A DNA stretch of 64,000 nucleotides. It comes from an uncultured Streptomyces sp. (lineage in GTDB: Bacteria; Actinomycetota; Actinomycetes; Streptomycetales; Streptomycetaceae). The notes under the pieces were generated by a model. That model was not told the origin of the DNA. It did no database searches and worked only from the letters and a program-made list of their open reading frames with translations. This document shows, one piece after another, positions 48,254 to 56,805 of this stretch. The position numbers were made by a program, and so were the translations under genes. Position 1 is the first letter of the stretch. Each line of letters begins with the position of its first letter. Location: positions 1 to 64,000 of the forward strand of contig NZ_CANLBS010000029.1 of NCBI RefSeq assembly GCF_947488945.1, written 5' to 3'.

Positions 48254-49369
48254 TCAGGAGGGGACGGTGACGCCGTCCGGCACCCCGTCCTGCTCGGGCT
48301 CCAGCGGTGGATCGACGAGCTGTTGGCGTACGTAGTTCCAGACGACCGCGAGGACCGCGGCCACCGGGACGGCGAGCAGGCTGCCGACGATGCCCGCCAG
48401 GCTGCCGCCCAGCGTCACCGCGAGCAGGACCACGGCGGCGTGCAGGCCGAGTCCACGGCTCTGGATCATGGGCTGGAAGACGTTGCCCTCCAACTGCTGC
48501 ACCACGATGATGATCGCCAGCACCAGCAGCGCGTCGGTGAGGCCGTTGGACACCAGCGCGATCAGCACCGCGACCAGTCCGGCGAAGAGCGCGCCGATGA
48601 TCGGCACGAACGCGGAGACGAAGGTCAGCACCGCGAGCGGCAGCACCAGCGGCACGCCGAGGACCCACAGGCCGATGCCGATGAAGACGGCGTCGAGCAG
48701 GCCCACGAACGCCTGGGAGCGGACGAACGCGCCCAGCGTCTCCCAGCTGCGCTCGGCCACGACCGGGATGTCGGTGGCGAGCCGGCCCGGAAGCTGGCGC
48801 CGCAGCCACGGCAGGAAGCGGGGGCCGTCCTTCAGGAAGAAGAACATCAGGAACAGCGCCAGGACGGCGGTGACCAGCCCGTTGAAGAAGGTGCTGACAC
48901 CCGTCACGGCCGCGGAGAGCACGCTGCCGACGCTGTCCTGCACGCGGGAGACGGCGCTGTCGAGGGCGGAGGAGATCTGGTCCTCACGGATGTTCAGCGG
49001 CGGCCCGGCGGCCCACTCGTGCACCTTGGTGATGCCGTCGACCACTCCGTCGCTCAGCTCGCCGGACTGGGAGGCCACCGGCACCGCGATGAGCGCGACG
49101 ATGCCGGAGGCGACCAGCAGGAACAGCACCGTCACGGTGGCAGCGGCGAGGGCGGGGCGCCATCCGTGCCGGCGCAGGAAGCGGGCCAGCGGCCAGGTCA
49201 GGGTGGTGAGGAACAGGGCCACTATGAGCGGCCAGACGACCGACCAGGTCCGGCCGAGTGCCCACAGGGCGACCCCGGCCATGACGAGGACCAGCAGCAC
49301 ATCGAGCGATACGCGCGCGGAGGTTCTGAGGGCGGCGGCCGTCTTCGTGGAACTCAACGAGGCAGACAT
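48254..49369 (-). CDS. AI-2E family (PerM-like) transporter
   Basis: The 371-aa membrane protein has two N-terminal helices (LDVLLVLVMAGVALWALG; VWPLIVALFLTTLTWPLARFL), a central helical domain and the conserved core VFIGIGLWVLGVPLVLPLAVLTFVSAFVPIIGALFAG. It ends with QQLEGNVFQPMIQSRGLGLHAAVVLLAVTLGGSLAGIVGSLLAVP. Family members are secondary transporters with poorly known substrates (sodium/proton or small molecules). It interrupts the pyrimidine catabolic region. ATG 49369 is preferred over in-frame starts farther upstream. Confidence 0.85.
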   Translation of the reverse strand: MSASLSSTKTAAALRTSARVSLDVLLVLVMAGVALWALGRTWSVVWPLIVALFLTTLTWPLARFLRRHGWRPALAAATVTVLFLLVASGIVALIAVPVASQSGELSDGVVDGITKVHEWAAGPPLNIREDQISSALDSAVSRVQDSVGSVLSAAVTGVSTFFNGLVTAVLALFLMFFFLKDGPRFLPWLRRQLPGRLATDIPVVAERSWETLGAFVRSQAFVGLLDAVFIGIGLWVLGVPLVLPLAVLTFVSAFVPIIGALFAGLVAVLIALVSNGLTDALLVLAIIIVVQQLEGNVFQPMIQSRGLGLHAAVVLLAVTLGGSLAGIVGSLLAVPVAAVLAVVWNYVRQQLVDPPLEPEQDGVPDGVTVPS

Positions 49370-49585
49370 GCACGGCACCCTATGGGCAGAGGTGCCGTAC
49401 CCGTGCATCGCCGGCGCTCCGGGGCCGGGCAAGCGGCTCCGGGGCGGGCCTCGCCGGGTCGGTGCCTCACCGACTCCTGGACGGCATGGAGCGATCTTCA
49501 CCGGATGAAGACATATCCATCACCTCCTCTCCACGGGCCCGATAGGCTCCCCGAGTCTCAACCGCACCACCGAGGGGGGAACCTC

Positions 49586-50077
49586 ATGCGAAAGCGCCAT
49601 GTCCTGGCCGCGGCGGCCGTCGCCGCGCTGGCCGCGCTGTCGACCACACCGGCCCAGGCCGCGGAGTACAGCTCCGCGCTGAAGATCGCCGGCGTGCAGT
49701 ACGACGCTCCGGGGACGGACTCCAACAGTTGCACCAAGGGCAACACCAAGCAGGAGTACGTGACGATCAAGAACTACTCGAAGACGGCCACCGTCGACCT
49801 CAAGGGCTACGTGGTCAGGGACGCGACGGGGAATCGTTTCACCTTCACCCGGCGGCACCTGCTCCAGCCCGGCGACCTGATCAAGCTGCGCGGCGGCCGG
49901 GGCACCGACTCCGACGCCGGCAACGTCGTCTACCGGAACAACTGCAACTTCATCTGGAACAACGACAAGGACACCATCAACCTGCTGAAGCCCTCGGGGG
50001 CGAAGGCGGACGTGCACGCGTACACCAAGAAGGGCAACGACAAGGACGGGAACGGCTACGTCACCTTCCACGGCTGA
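49586..50077 (+). CDS. Secreted lamin-tail-domain protein
   Basis: The 163-aa protein has a Sec signal (RKRHVLAAAAVAALAALSTTPAQA, cut after AQA near residue 25). A single lamin-tail (LTD) immunoglobulin-like domain follows: LKIAGVQYDAPGTD, then EYVTIKNYSKTATVDLKGYVV and RHLLQPGDLIKLRGGRG. Two cysteines (CTKG; NNCNF) could pair. LTD proteins are common in Streptomyces secretomes, and their role is unclear. GAGGGGGG precedes the ATG. It is divergent from the AI-2E gene. Confidence 0.82.
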   Translation: MRKRHVLAAAAVAALAALSTTPAQAAEYSSALKIAGVQYDAPGTDSNSCTKGNTKQEYVTIKNYSKTATVDLKGYVVRDATGNRFTFTRRHLLQPGDLIKLRGGRGTDSDAGNVVYRNNCNFIWNNDKDTINLLKPSGAKADVHAYTKKGNDKDGNGYVTFHG

Positions 50078-50088
50078 CGGAGCCGGGT

Positions 50089-50117
50089 CCGGGGCGCGCC
50101 CGCCGGGCGGGCCCCGG
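50089..50117. terminator. Hairpin between lamin-tail and dihydropyrimidinase genes
   Basis: CCGGGGC (50089-50095) pairs with GCCCCGG (50111-50117) with further internal pairing of GCCCGCCGGGC. It lies between convergent stop codons. Confidence 0.45.
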
Positions 50118-50168
50118 GCCAGGGTGCCGGGCGGAGCCGGACCGCGCGCGGCGCCCCTCCCCGCGCCC

Positions 50169-51557
50169 TCACACGTACTGGCACAACCCCCGCGGCACGT
50201 AGGCCCCGTGACCCGCGCGTCCGACGTACTCGCCGCCCTCGATGACCGGGACGCCGCGGGAGAGCACCGTCTCGACGCGGCCGGTGATCCGCTTGCCCTC
50301 GTAGGCCGAGTAGTCCACGTTCATGTGGTGGGTCGCCGCGGAGATCGTCTGCTCGGCCCGGGGGTCGTAGACGACGATGTCGGCGTCCGCGCCCGGTGCG
50401 ATCGTCCCCTTCTTCGGGTACAGGCCGAACATCCGGGCCGGGGCGGCGCAGGCGATCTCGATCCAGCGGCGGCGCGAGATGTGCCCGTCCACCACGGCCT
50501 GGTGCAGCAGGTCCATACGGTTCTCGACGCCCGGCATGCCGTTGGGGATCTTCGAGAAGTCGCCGCGCCCCTTCTCCTTCTGGCCCGTGAAGCAGAACGG
50601 GCAGTGGTCGGTGGAGACGACCTGGAGATCGTCGTTGCGCAGGCCGCGCCAGAGGGCCTCCTGGTGCTCGCGCGGGCGCAACGGGGTCGAGCAGACGTAC
50701 TTGGCGCCCTCGAAGTCCGGTTCGGCGAGGTTGTCGGTGGAGAGGTAGAGGTACTGCGGGCAGGTCTCGCCGAAGACCGGAAGTCCCTTGTGGCGGGCGG
50801 CCGCCAGCTCCTCGACGGCCTCGTCGGCCGAGACGTGCACGACGTACAGCGGCGCGCCCGCGACCCGGGCGAGCTGGATCGCCCGGTGGGTGGCCTCGGC
50901 CTCCAGGGCGACCTTGCGGACGTCGCCGTGGTGGCGCGGGTCGGTCCGGCCGGCCGCGAGCGCCTGCTCGACGAGTACGTCGATGGCGATGCCGTTCTCG
51001 GCATGCATCATGATCAACCCGCCGTTGCCCGCGGCCTGTTGCATGGCCCGCAGGATCTGGCCGTCGTCGCTGTAGAAGACGCCGGGATAGGCCATGAAGA
51101 GTTTGAACGAGGTCACCCCCTCGCTCACCAGCCGGTCCATCTCCTTCAGCGTCCCGGCGTTCACGTCGGAGACGATCATGTGGAAGGCGTAGTCGACGGC
51201 GCAGTTGCCGTCGGCCTTGGCGTACCAGGCGTCGAGCCCTTCTCGCAGAGCACCCCCGACGCTCTGGATCGCGAAGTCCACGATGGTGGTGGTGCCGCCC
51301 CAGGCGGCGGCGCGGGTCCCCGTCTCGAAGGTGTCGGCGGCGTAGGTGCCGCCGAACGGCATCTCCATGTGGGTGTGCGCGTCGACGCCCCCGGGGACGA
51401 CGTACTTCCCCGTCGCGTCGATGGTCCGGTCGGCGGTCCAGCCGTGACTGCCCGGGGTCGCCAGGGCGACGACCCGGCCCTCGTCGACGAGCACGTCCAC
51501 ATGGAGTTCGTCGGACGCGGTGATGACCAGCCCACCGGTGATCAGAGTGCGTGCCAC
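50169..51557 (-). CDS. hydA: Dihydropyrimidinase / hydantoinase
   Basis: The 462-aa binuclear zinc amidohydrolase opens the dihydrouracil or dihydrothymine ring to an N-carbamoyl-beta-amino acid. The full ligand set is present: His61 and His63 (DAHTHMEM), Lys152 for carbamylation (SFKLFMAYPG), His185 (MMHAENG), His241 (VVHVSADEA) and Asp317 (STDHCPF). A GTG start at 51557 follows GGGAGGAG. It lies 115 bp downstream of the aminotransferase gene on the same strand. With the nitrilase-type gene it forms steps two and three of reductive pyrimidine breakdown. Confidence 0.93.
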   Translation of the reverse strand: MARTLITGGLVITASDELHVDVLVDEGRVVALATPGSHGWTADRTIDATGKYVVPGGVDAHTHMEMPFGGTYAADTFETGTRAAAWGGTTTIVDFAIQSVGGALREGLDAWYAKADGNCAVDYAFHMIVSDVNAGTLKEMDRLVSEGVTSFKLFMAYPGVFYSDDGQILRAMQQAAGNGGLIMMHAENGIAIDVLVEQALAAGRTDPRHHGDVRKVALEAEATHRAIQLARVAGAPLYVVHVSADEAVEELAAARHKGLPVFGETCPQYLYLSTDNLAEPDFEGAKYVCSTPLRPREHQEALWRGLRNDDLQVVSTDHCPFCFTGQKEKGRGDFSKIPNGMPGVENRMDLLHQAVVDGHISRRRWIEIACAAPARMFGLYPKKGTIAPGADADIVVYDPRAEQTISAATHHMNVDYSAYEGKRITGRVETVLSRGVPVIEGGEYVGRAGHGAYVPRGLCQYV

Positions 51558-51672
51558 AGCTCTCCTCCCTTCGCTTCGATACGTGTTCTCGTGCTCCGCT
51601 CGTCCACCGGTCGCGCGCGGGCGGCCCCGCGGCGGGGCGGGACCGGCCCCGCCGCACCGGAAGGCGCGCCCG

Positions 51673-52956
51673 TCACCCCGCCGCGCGGAGCGCCTCGCCC
51701 AGCACGGCCGCGCCCTCCTCGGCCTCCGCGACGGTGAGCGACATGGGCGGGGCGATCCTGAGCACGCTGGTGTCGTGGCCGCCGCCCTTGCCGATGAGCA
51801 GGCCGCCCGCGCGGGCTGCCTCCAGCACGGCGGCCGCGGCCTCGGGGTGGGCCTCGTCGGTACCGGGCTTCACCAGTTCGATGCCGATCATGAGACCCCG
51901 CCCCCGCACCTCGCGCACGGCGTCCGAGCGTGCCCCGAGGGCCCGCAGCCGCTCGATGAGCAGTCCGCCGACCCGGCGGGCGTTGCCCTGGAGATCGTGG
52001 TCCAGGAGGTACGTGAGGTTGGCCAGGCCCGCCGCCATGGTGACCGGTGAACCGCCGAACGTGGAGATGGAGTTGGCGTCGAGGCAGTTCATCACCTCGG
52101 CGCGCGCGACGACTCCGCCGATGGACATGCCGTTGCCGATGCCCTTGGCGAAGGTGAGGATGTCCGGCGGGCCGTTCTTCGCGTGCGCCTGCCAGCCCCA
52201 GAAGTGGTCGCCGGTCCGGCCCCAGCCGGTCTGGACCTCGTCGGAGATCCACAGGACGCCGTGCCGGTCGAGGACCTCGCGGAAGGCGGCGTACAGCCCG
52301 TCGGGCGGGGAGGTGAACCCGCCCACGCCCTGGATCGGTTCGGCGATGAGGGCGGCCGGCCCTCTGGAGTGGCCGAGCAGGTCTTCCAAGTCGGCCACGC
52401 ACGCCTTGACGAACTCGGGATCGCTCAGCTCCGCGTAGGGCCCGCGTCCCCGCACCGCGCCGTGCACGTACAGCGTCTGGAGGGGCGAGAGGCCGGTGGG
52501 CGACCAGCCCCGGTTGCCGGTGACGGACACGGTGGAGAACGAGCGGCCGTGGTAGCTGTTGCGCATCGCGAGGATCTGGTGGGAACCCCGGTACGCGGTG
52601 GCCAGCAGCAGGGCCGTGTCGTTGGCCTCGGTGCCCGAGGTGGTGAAGAAGACGCGCGCGTCGGGGATGCCGGAGAGCGTGGCGACGCGCTCGGCGAGGT
52701 CCACCATCGGGCGGTTGAGGTAGAGCGTGGACGAGTGGATGATGCGCGCCGCCTGCTCGCTGACCGCCTTGGTCACCTCCGGCAGCGCGTGCGCCGTCAT
52801 GGTGGTGAGGATGCCGCCGAAGAAGTCCAGGTAGCTGTTGCCGTCGCTGTCCCAGACGTGGCGCCCCTCGCCGTGGGTGAGTTCGAGCGGCCGGTCGTAG
52901 TAGAGCGCCAGCCAGTCGGGGCTGACGGCACGGTGTCGGTCGTACAGCCCGGTCAC
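51673..52956 (-). CDS. Class-III PLP aminotransferase of beta-amino acids
   Basis: The 427-aa fold-type I transaminase has SGTEANDTALLLA, the cofactor aspartate in LWISDEVQTGWGRTG (near 240) and the Schiff-base lysine in ILTFAKGIGNGMSIGG (near 269). Related proteins are annotated as aspartate aminotransferase family or alanine-glyoxylate aminotransferase 2. Downstream of ureidopropionase it should remove the amino group of beta-alanine or beta-aminoisobutyrate. Its GTG overlaps the ureidopropionase stop by 4 bp (GTGA), a tight coupling that supports this role. Confidence 0.88.
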   Translation of the reverse strand: MTGLYDRHRAVSPDWLALYYDRPLELTHGEGRHVWDSDGNSYLDFFGGILTTMTAHALPEVTKAVSEQAARIIHSSTLYLNRPMVDLAERVATLSGIPDARVFFTTSGTEANDTALLLATAYRGSHQILAMRNSYHGRSFSTVSVTGNRGWSPTGLSPLQTLYVHGAVRGRGPYAELSDPEFVKACVADLEDLLGHSRGPAALIAEPIQGVGGFTSPPDGLYAAFREVLDRHGVLWISDEVQTGWGRTGDHFWGWQAHAKNGPPDILTFAKGIGNGMSIGGVVARAEVMNCLDANSISTFGGSPVTMAAGLANLTYLLDHDLQGNARRVGGLLIERLRALGARSDAVREVRGRGLMIGIELVKPGTDEAHPEAAAAVLEAARAGGLLIGKGGGHDTSVLRIAPPMSLTVAEAEEGAAVLGEALRAAG

Positions 52957-53795
52957 GGCTCCACCAGCCCGTCGTAGGCGTCGGGGCGGCGGTCGCGGTA
53001 GAACGCCCACTGGTTGCGGACCTCTTCGATGAGCCCGAAGTCGAGGTCGCGGACCAGGAGTTCCTCCTCCTTGTCGCCGGCGACCTCGCCGACGAACTGG
53101 CCGCGCGGGTCGACGAAGTAGCTCGTGCCGTAGAAGTCGTTGTCGCCGTACTCCTCGCGGCCGACCCGGTTGATCGCGGCGACGAAGTACTCGTTGGCGA
53201 CGGCGGAGGCGGGCTGTTCGAGCTGCCAGAGGTGGCTGGAGAGACCGCGCGAGGTGGCCGACGGGTTGTATACCAGTTGGGCTCCGTTGAGGCCCAGTTG
53301 GCGCCATCCCTCGGGGAAGTGCCGGTCGTAGCAGATGTAGACGCCGACCTTGCCGACGGCGGTGTCGAAGACCGGCCAGCCGGCGTTGCCGGGCTTGAAG
53401 TAGTACTTCTCCCAGAACCCCTTGACCTGCGGGATGTGGTGCTTGCGGTATTTGCCGAGGTAGGAGCCGTCCGCGTCGATGACGGCGGCGGTGTTGTAGT
53501 AGAAGCCGGACTGCTCGATCTCGAAGACGGGGACGACGATCACCATGCCGGTCTCGCGTGCGAGGTCGCGCATCCGGCTGACGGTCGGTCCGTCCGGGAC
53601 CGCCTCGGCCCAGCGGTAGTGCTCCGGTTCCTGCACCTGGCAGAAGTAGGGGGCGTTGAACACCTCCTGGAACCCGATGATCTTCGCCCCCTGCCGGGCG
53701 GCTTCCCGCGCGTGCTCCTCGTGTTTCGCGATCATGGACTCGGTGTCGCCGGTCCAGGTCGCCTGCACGAGGGCGGCGCGTACGACATGGGACAT
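52953..53795 (-). CDS. Beta-ureidopropionase (nitrilase superfamily)
   Basis: The 280-aa C-N hydrolase has the catalytic triad Glu44 (GFQEVFNAPY), Lys118 (KYRKHHIP) and Cys155 (YICYDRHFPEGWR). It resembles N-carbamoyl-beta-alanine amidases and N-carbamoylputrescine amidases. In this neighbourhood N-carbamoyl-beta-alanine or N-carbamoyl-beta-aminoisobutyrate is the likely substrate, giving ammonia, carbon dioxide and the beta-amino acid. It is the first gene of the operon, with GAAGGAG before the ATG and a short palindrome 39-55 bp upstream. Confidence 0.9.
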   Translation of the reverse strand: MSHVVRAALVQATWTGDTESMIAKHEEHAREAARQGAKIIGFQEVFNAPYFCQVQEPEHYRWAEAVPDGPTVSRMRDLARETGMVIVVPVFEIEQSGFYYNTAAVIDADGSYLGKYRKHHIPQVKGFWEKYYFKPGNAGWPVFDTAVGKVGVYICYDRHFPEGWRQLGLNGAQLVYNPSATSRGLSSHLWQLEQPASAVANEYFVAAINRVGREEYGDNDFYGTSYFVDPRGQFVGEVAGDKEEELLVRDLDFGLIEEVRNQWAFYRDRRPDAYDGLVEP

Positions 53796-53834
53796 GAGCT
53801 GCTCCTTCGACACGGCGTGGAAGAGCCCCTCCCG

Positions 53835-53850
53835 TTCTACGCACGTAGAA
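53835..53850. promoter_or_regulatory. TTCTACG-CA-CGTAGAA palindrome upstream of the ureidopropionase gene
   Basis: Perfect 7-bp arms around CA, followed by a related GAACGTAG half-site near 53866. It lies in the promoter region of the pyrimidine operon and is a candidate operator. No regulator gene is adjacent. Confidence 0.55.
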
Positions 53851-54022
53851 CAGTGGGTAGTACGAGAACGTAGGCCCGCTCGCACGGCGGGGCAAGACCA
53901 TCGCCGTGAACCGGCCGAGTCGATCACGTTTCGCACCCGAGCGGTCCACGCCACGGCGCGAGCGCCTCCAGGAACACCCGGGGCGGGGGTCCTCGTTCGC
54001 CCGCACGGGCGCTCCCCGCCCC

Positions 54023-55501
54023 CTACACCCCCGCGATCCCCGCCATCCGCAGCGCGTGCACCAGGTCCCATTCGCGGGCGGGCGACACCTTGCGTGCGGC
54101 GGCGAGCAGTTGGGGGACGAGACGGCCGGGCCCCGACTCCGCGATGCGGGCGGCGTCCTCGGGTGTGCGGGCGCGGACGAACGCGCCGAGCAGTTCTTCG
54201 GCCTCGTCCTCCCGGCCCGCGTCGTCCAGTGCCACCACCGCGTCCGCGATCTCGTCGGCGGGACGCGCCACGCCCTGCCGGAGCAGCAGCAGGCAGTCCT
54301 CGGTGCGGCCGGCTGCGGCGAGCGCGTCGACGGCCGCGGCGAAGCCGGCGGGCGGCAGCGACGAGACCTCCCACAGCAAGGTGGTCCAGTCCGCGCCGAG
54401 CCCCGCCAGGTGCAGGGCGACGGCGAACACGGGCAACCGGTCGGCGGGCCAGGCGGCTGCCTGGCACAGGACCACGTGCGCCTCGCCGCTGCGGCCCTCG
54501 GCCCGCATCCGGAGCAGTAACGCGACGGCGTCGGCGGCGGCCCGCACCGCCTCGGGGTCGGCCGCCGCCGGGGCGGGGGCCGGTTCCTCCGACGGCTGGG
54601 GCGCGCGCGGCGTCCCGCCGAAGAAGCGGGCGCCGCGTGGCGCGGCGGCGGATGCGGCGGGCGGCGGCAGCACGGGGACGACGGAAGGGGCTTCGACGAC
54701 CTCCTCCTCGATGTCGAGTCCGGCGAAGCGGGCCCCGCGGGGCTTCCTGCGCACCGGTCGCGGCTCCGGCGCGGGCGGCTCCGGCGCCGGTTCCGGCCGC
54801 GCGGCGCGGCCCGGTGCGATTCCCCACCCGGGTTCCGGCTCGGACCCGCGCCCCGGCTCCGCCTCCGGCGCGCGCCGGGGACCCGGCACCGCCACGGTCC
54901 GGGCGCCGGGCCCGGGGCCGGCGCCCGTGCCCGTACCTGGTGCGGGCCCGGCACCGGAAGCTGCCGGTCCGTGTGCCTCCGGCGACGGCTCCTCCTCCGC
55001 GCGGAACCAGCCCTTGGGCACCGTCACCGCGGCGAGGCGGCTGCGGAGTTCGGCGCAGCGGGCCGAGGCCCGCCGGTGGTCGTCGCGGGCCCATGCCTGC
55101 GCGTCCCGGTCGGGGTCGGGTGTGCCGCCCGGTCCGGCGGCGCGCAGCCGGCGGGCGGCGTTCTCCTGCTCCCGCTGCATCAGTTCGAGTCGACGCAGCA
55201 GTTCCTGACGGCCGCCGGGGCGACGGTCGTTGGCCGCCGCCGAGGCGGCGTAGAGGCGGGCGGCGCGGACCGACTCCCGGGCGGCGTACTCGGCGCCCCA
55301 GGCGGCCGCCACGTCCTGGAGGAGCGATTCGACCACGTCCCACGGCGGTATCTCCACGCCGTCCAGACAGGCCCGCATTCCGTCGGGGTCCCGCTGCGCG
55401 AAGACCCCGTACCAACCGCGCCCGGGATCCAGCCCGTCCACCAGCTCCCTGAGGAATCGGGCGAACTCGCCTACGTCGGCCACATGTTGGTACACCGTCA
55501 T
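54023..55501 (-). CDS. Conserved hypothetical protein with Ala/Pro-rich linker
   Basis: The 492-aa protein, probably cytoplasmic, starts MTVYQHVADVGEFARFLRELVDGLDPGRGWYGVF and has an alpha-helical first domain (to about 155). A long low-complexity Ala/Pro/Gly/Arg linker (about 160-320) is followed by a helical repeat-like domain (about 325-492: AVALLLRMRAEGRSGEAHVVLCQAAAWPADRLPVFAVALHLAGLG). The C-terminal repeats of about 35 residues resemble TPR/PPR-like solenoids. I recognise it only as a Streptomyces-conserved protein of unknown function. It stands alone between the pyrimidine genes and a PPOX gene. Confidence 0.75.
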   Translation of the reverse strand: MTVYQHVADVGEFARFLRELVDGLDPGRGWYGVFAQRDPDGMRACLDGVEIPPWDVVESLLQDVAAAWGAEYAARESVRAARLYAASAAANDRRPGGRQELLRRLELMQREQENAARRLRAAGPGGTPDPDRDAQAWARDDHRRASARCAELRSRLAAVTVPKGWFRAEEEPSPEAHGPAASGAGPAPGTGTGAGPGPGARTVAVPGPRRAPEAEPGRGSEPEPGWGIAPGRAARPEPAPEPPAPEPRPVRRKPRGARFAGLDIEEEVVEAPSVVPVLPPPAASAAAPRGARFFGGTPRAPQPSEEPAPAPAAADPEAVRAAADAVALLLRMRAEGRSGEAHVVLCQAAAWPADRLPVFAVALHLAGLGADWTTLLWEVSSLPPAGFAAAVDALAAAGRTEDCLLLLRQGVARPADEIADAVVALDDAGREDEAEELLGAFVRARTPEDAARIAESGPGRLVPQLLAAARKVSPAREWDLVHALRMAGIAGV

Positions 55502-55683
55502 CGCCGCCCTCGTCGGCCCTCGGCTGGACCCTTCCAGTCAGCAGGCATTCGACCGCAGGCGTGTTACGGGACGGCTACGCCCTCTTTTCGGCCTCGGTCC
55601 GGCGGTAGCCCGTCGTGCGCCCCGCACGCCCCCGGCGCACGGGGCGGAGCGCGACGGAACAGGGCGTACCGGGCCGTAAGGCG

Positions 55684-56064
55684 TCAGAAGGTGACGGCGA
55701 TGCCGGTGTGCGGGCGCTTGCCGAGGCGGAACGCGGTGGCGGGCACGTCGACCAGCCAGAACTTCCAGGTGTACTTGCGGGCCAGCACCTTGCGCACCCG
55801 CTTCATGTCCGTGCCCTCGATCAGCCGGGCCTCACCCTCGGCGGTGGGCGCGCCCTCCGCGATCCGGCCCCGGACGTCGCAGACCGTGACGCGGACCCGG
55901 GTGTCCCGGCGCAGTCGCTTCACCTTCCACGAGTCGGAGCGCGTCCAGACATAGAGCACCTCTCCGTCCGCCGCCGCCCACACGGGCGTGGCGACGGGGG
56001 TGCCGTCCTTGCGGTAGGTGGTCAGGCTGACGTACTCGCTGCGGGCGAAGTCCTGGAAGGTCAC
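55684..56064 (-). CDS. PPOX-class F420-dependent oxidoreductase
   Basis: The 126-aa split-barrel protein starts MTFQDFARSEYVSLTTYRKDGTPVATPVWAA. It continues VLYVWTRSDSWKVKRLRRDTRVRVTVCDVRGR and ends RKYTWKFWLVD, then GIAVTF. It matches the TIGR03666/Rv2061-type F420-binding flavin/deazaflavin oxidoreductases. The substrate is unknown. GTG at 56064 was chosen for the conserved N-terminus. The gene lies 119 bp from the left inverted repeat of the IS element, which has inserted just upstream and may affect its promoter. Confidence 0.85.
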   Translation of the reverse strand: MTFQDFARSEYVSLTTYRKDGTPVATPVWAAADGEVLYVWTRSDSWKVKRLRRDTRVRVTVCDVRGRIAEGAPTAEGEARLIEGTDMKRVRKVLARKYTWKFWLVDVPATAFRLGKRPHTGIAVTF

Positions 56065-56183
56065 GGGCGTGACCCTACGCGGCGCGCCGCGGCCTCCGGT
56101 ACCCGGCGGGACCCTTGCACACGGCCCCCGCCCGGCACCCCCGGACGTACGGCGCCGGAACCCGCGCCCCCGGAGGCCGCGCC

Positions 56184-56202
56184 AGGACTTGTCCGGGCGA
56201 TC
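56184..56202 (+). repeat. Left inverted repeat of IS element
   Basis: AGGACTTGTCCGGGCGATC, identical over 19 bp to the reverse complement of 57390-57408. It is preceded by CGCC, as is the right end on its opposite strand apart from one extra base. Confidence 0.85.
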
Positions 56203-56275
56203 TCTGAGGCCAACGGCGCCCCACACCCGTGAATCTCGTTGTCGAAGGTCTCGTCGAGTGATGTAGAAGGGCGGC

Positions 56276-56749
56276 ATGGACACCGCCGTACTTGAGCAGA
56301 TGCTGGACGAGACCTTCGATCACGCTGTCGTGCACCACGGATACACCAACTACATGCGCGACTACGAGGTCATCGTCTACGCGACGGCTGATCCCAGTAC
56401 CGGCATCGTGCCGTCCCACCTGCGGTATCTCTTCCGGTACTGCGTCGAGGCCCGGTGTGAGACCTCGGTGCCGACGGAGACCTGGCGGGTCTCCTTGGAC
56501 GACCGGCTCATCGACCACGAGTCCGGTGTCGACCTCGACGGATACGTCTGGGGCGTGAAGTGGCACGCCCTGTACCCGGGAGCCAAACTCCTTCCTGAGT
56601 CCGAGGCGACCCACCGCTGGTCGAAGGCTCTCGGAATCGATTTTCACGAGGTGCGCATGGAAACCAACGCGCACAAGGTGACCTTGCTCTTCTCGGACCT
56701 TCGGGTGAGCGAGGTCCCGGTCGGATACGCACCATTCGTCACAGAGTAG
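56276..56749 (+). CDS. YxiG-like protein (IS passenger)
   Basis: The 157-aa protein starts MDTAVLEQMLDETFDHAVVHHGYTNYMRDYEVIVYATADPSTG and contains LDDRLIDHESGVDLDGYVWGVKWHALYPGAKL and ETNAHKVTLLFSDL. I recognise a YxiG-like family pattern found in Streptomyces and Bacillus; its function is unknown. It has no signal peptide or membrane segment. It is intact and lies inside the inverted repeats upstream of the dead transposase, so it travels, or travelled, as cargo. Its GC content is lower than that of neighbouring genes, which fits horizontal transfer. Confidence 0.75.
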   Translation: MDTAVLEQMLDETFDHAVVHHGYTNYMRDYEVIVYATADPSTGIVPSHLRYLFRYCVEARCETSVPTETWRVSLDDRLIDHESGVDLDGYVWGVKWHALYPGAKLLPESEATHRWSKALGIDFHEVRMETNAHKVTLLFSDLRVSEVPVGYAPFVTE

Positions 56750-56805
56750 GGGTCAGGACTCGTGTGATCTTGTGACTGCCGTCTGTCCGGGTCGTTCTTC
56801 CGGTC

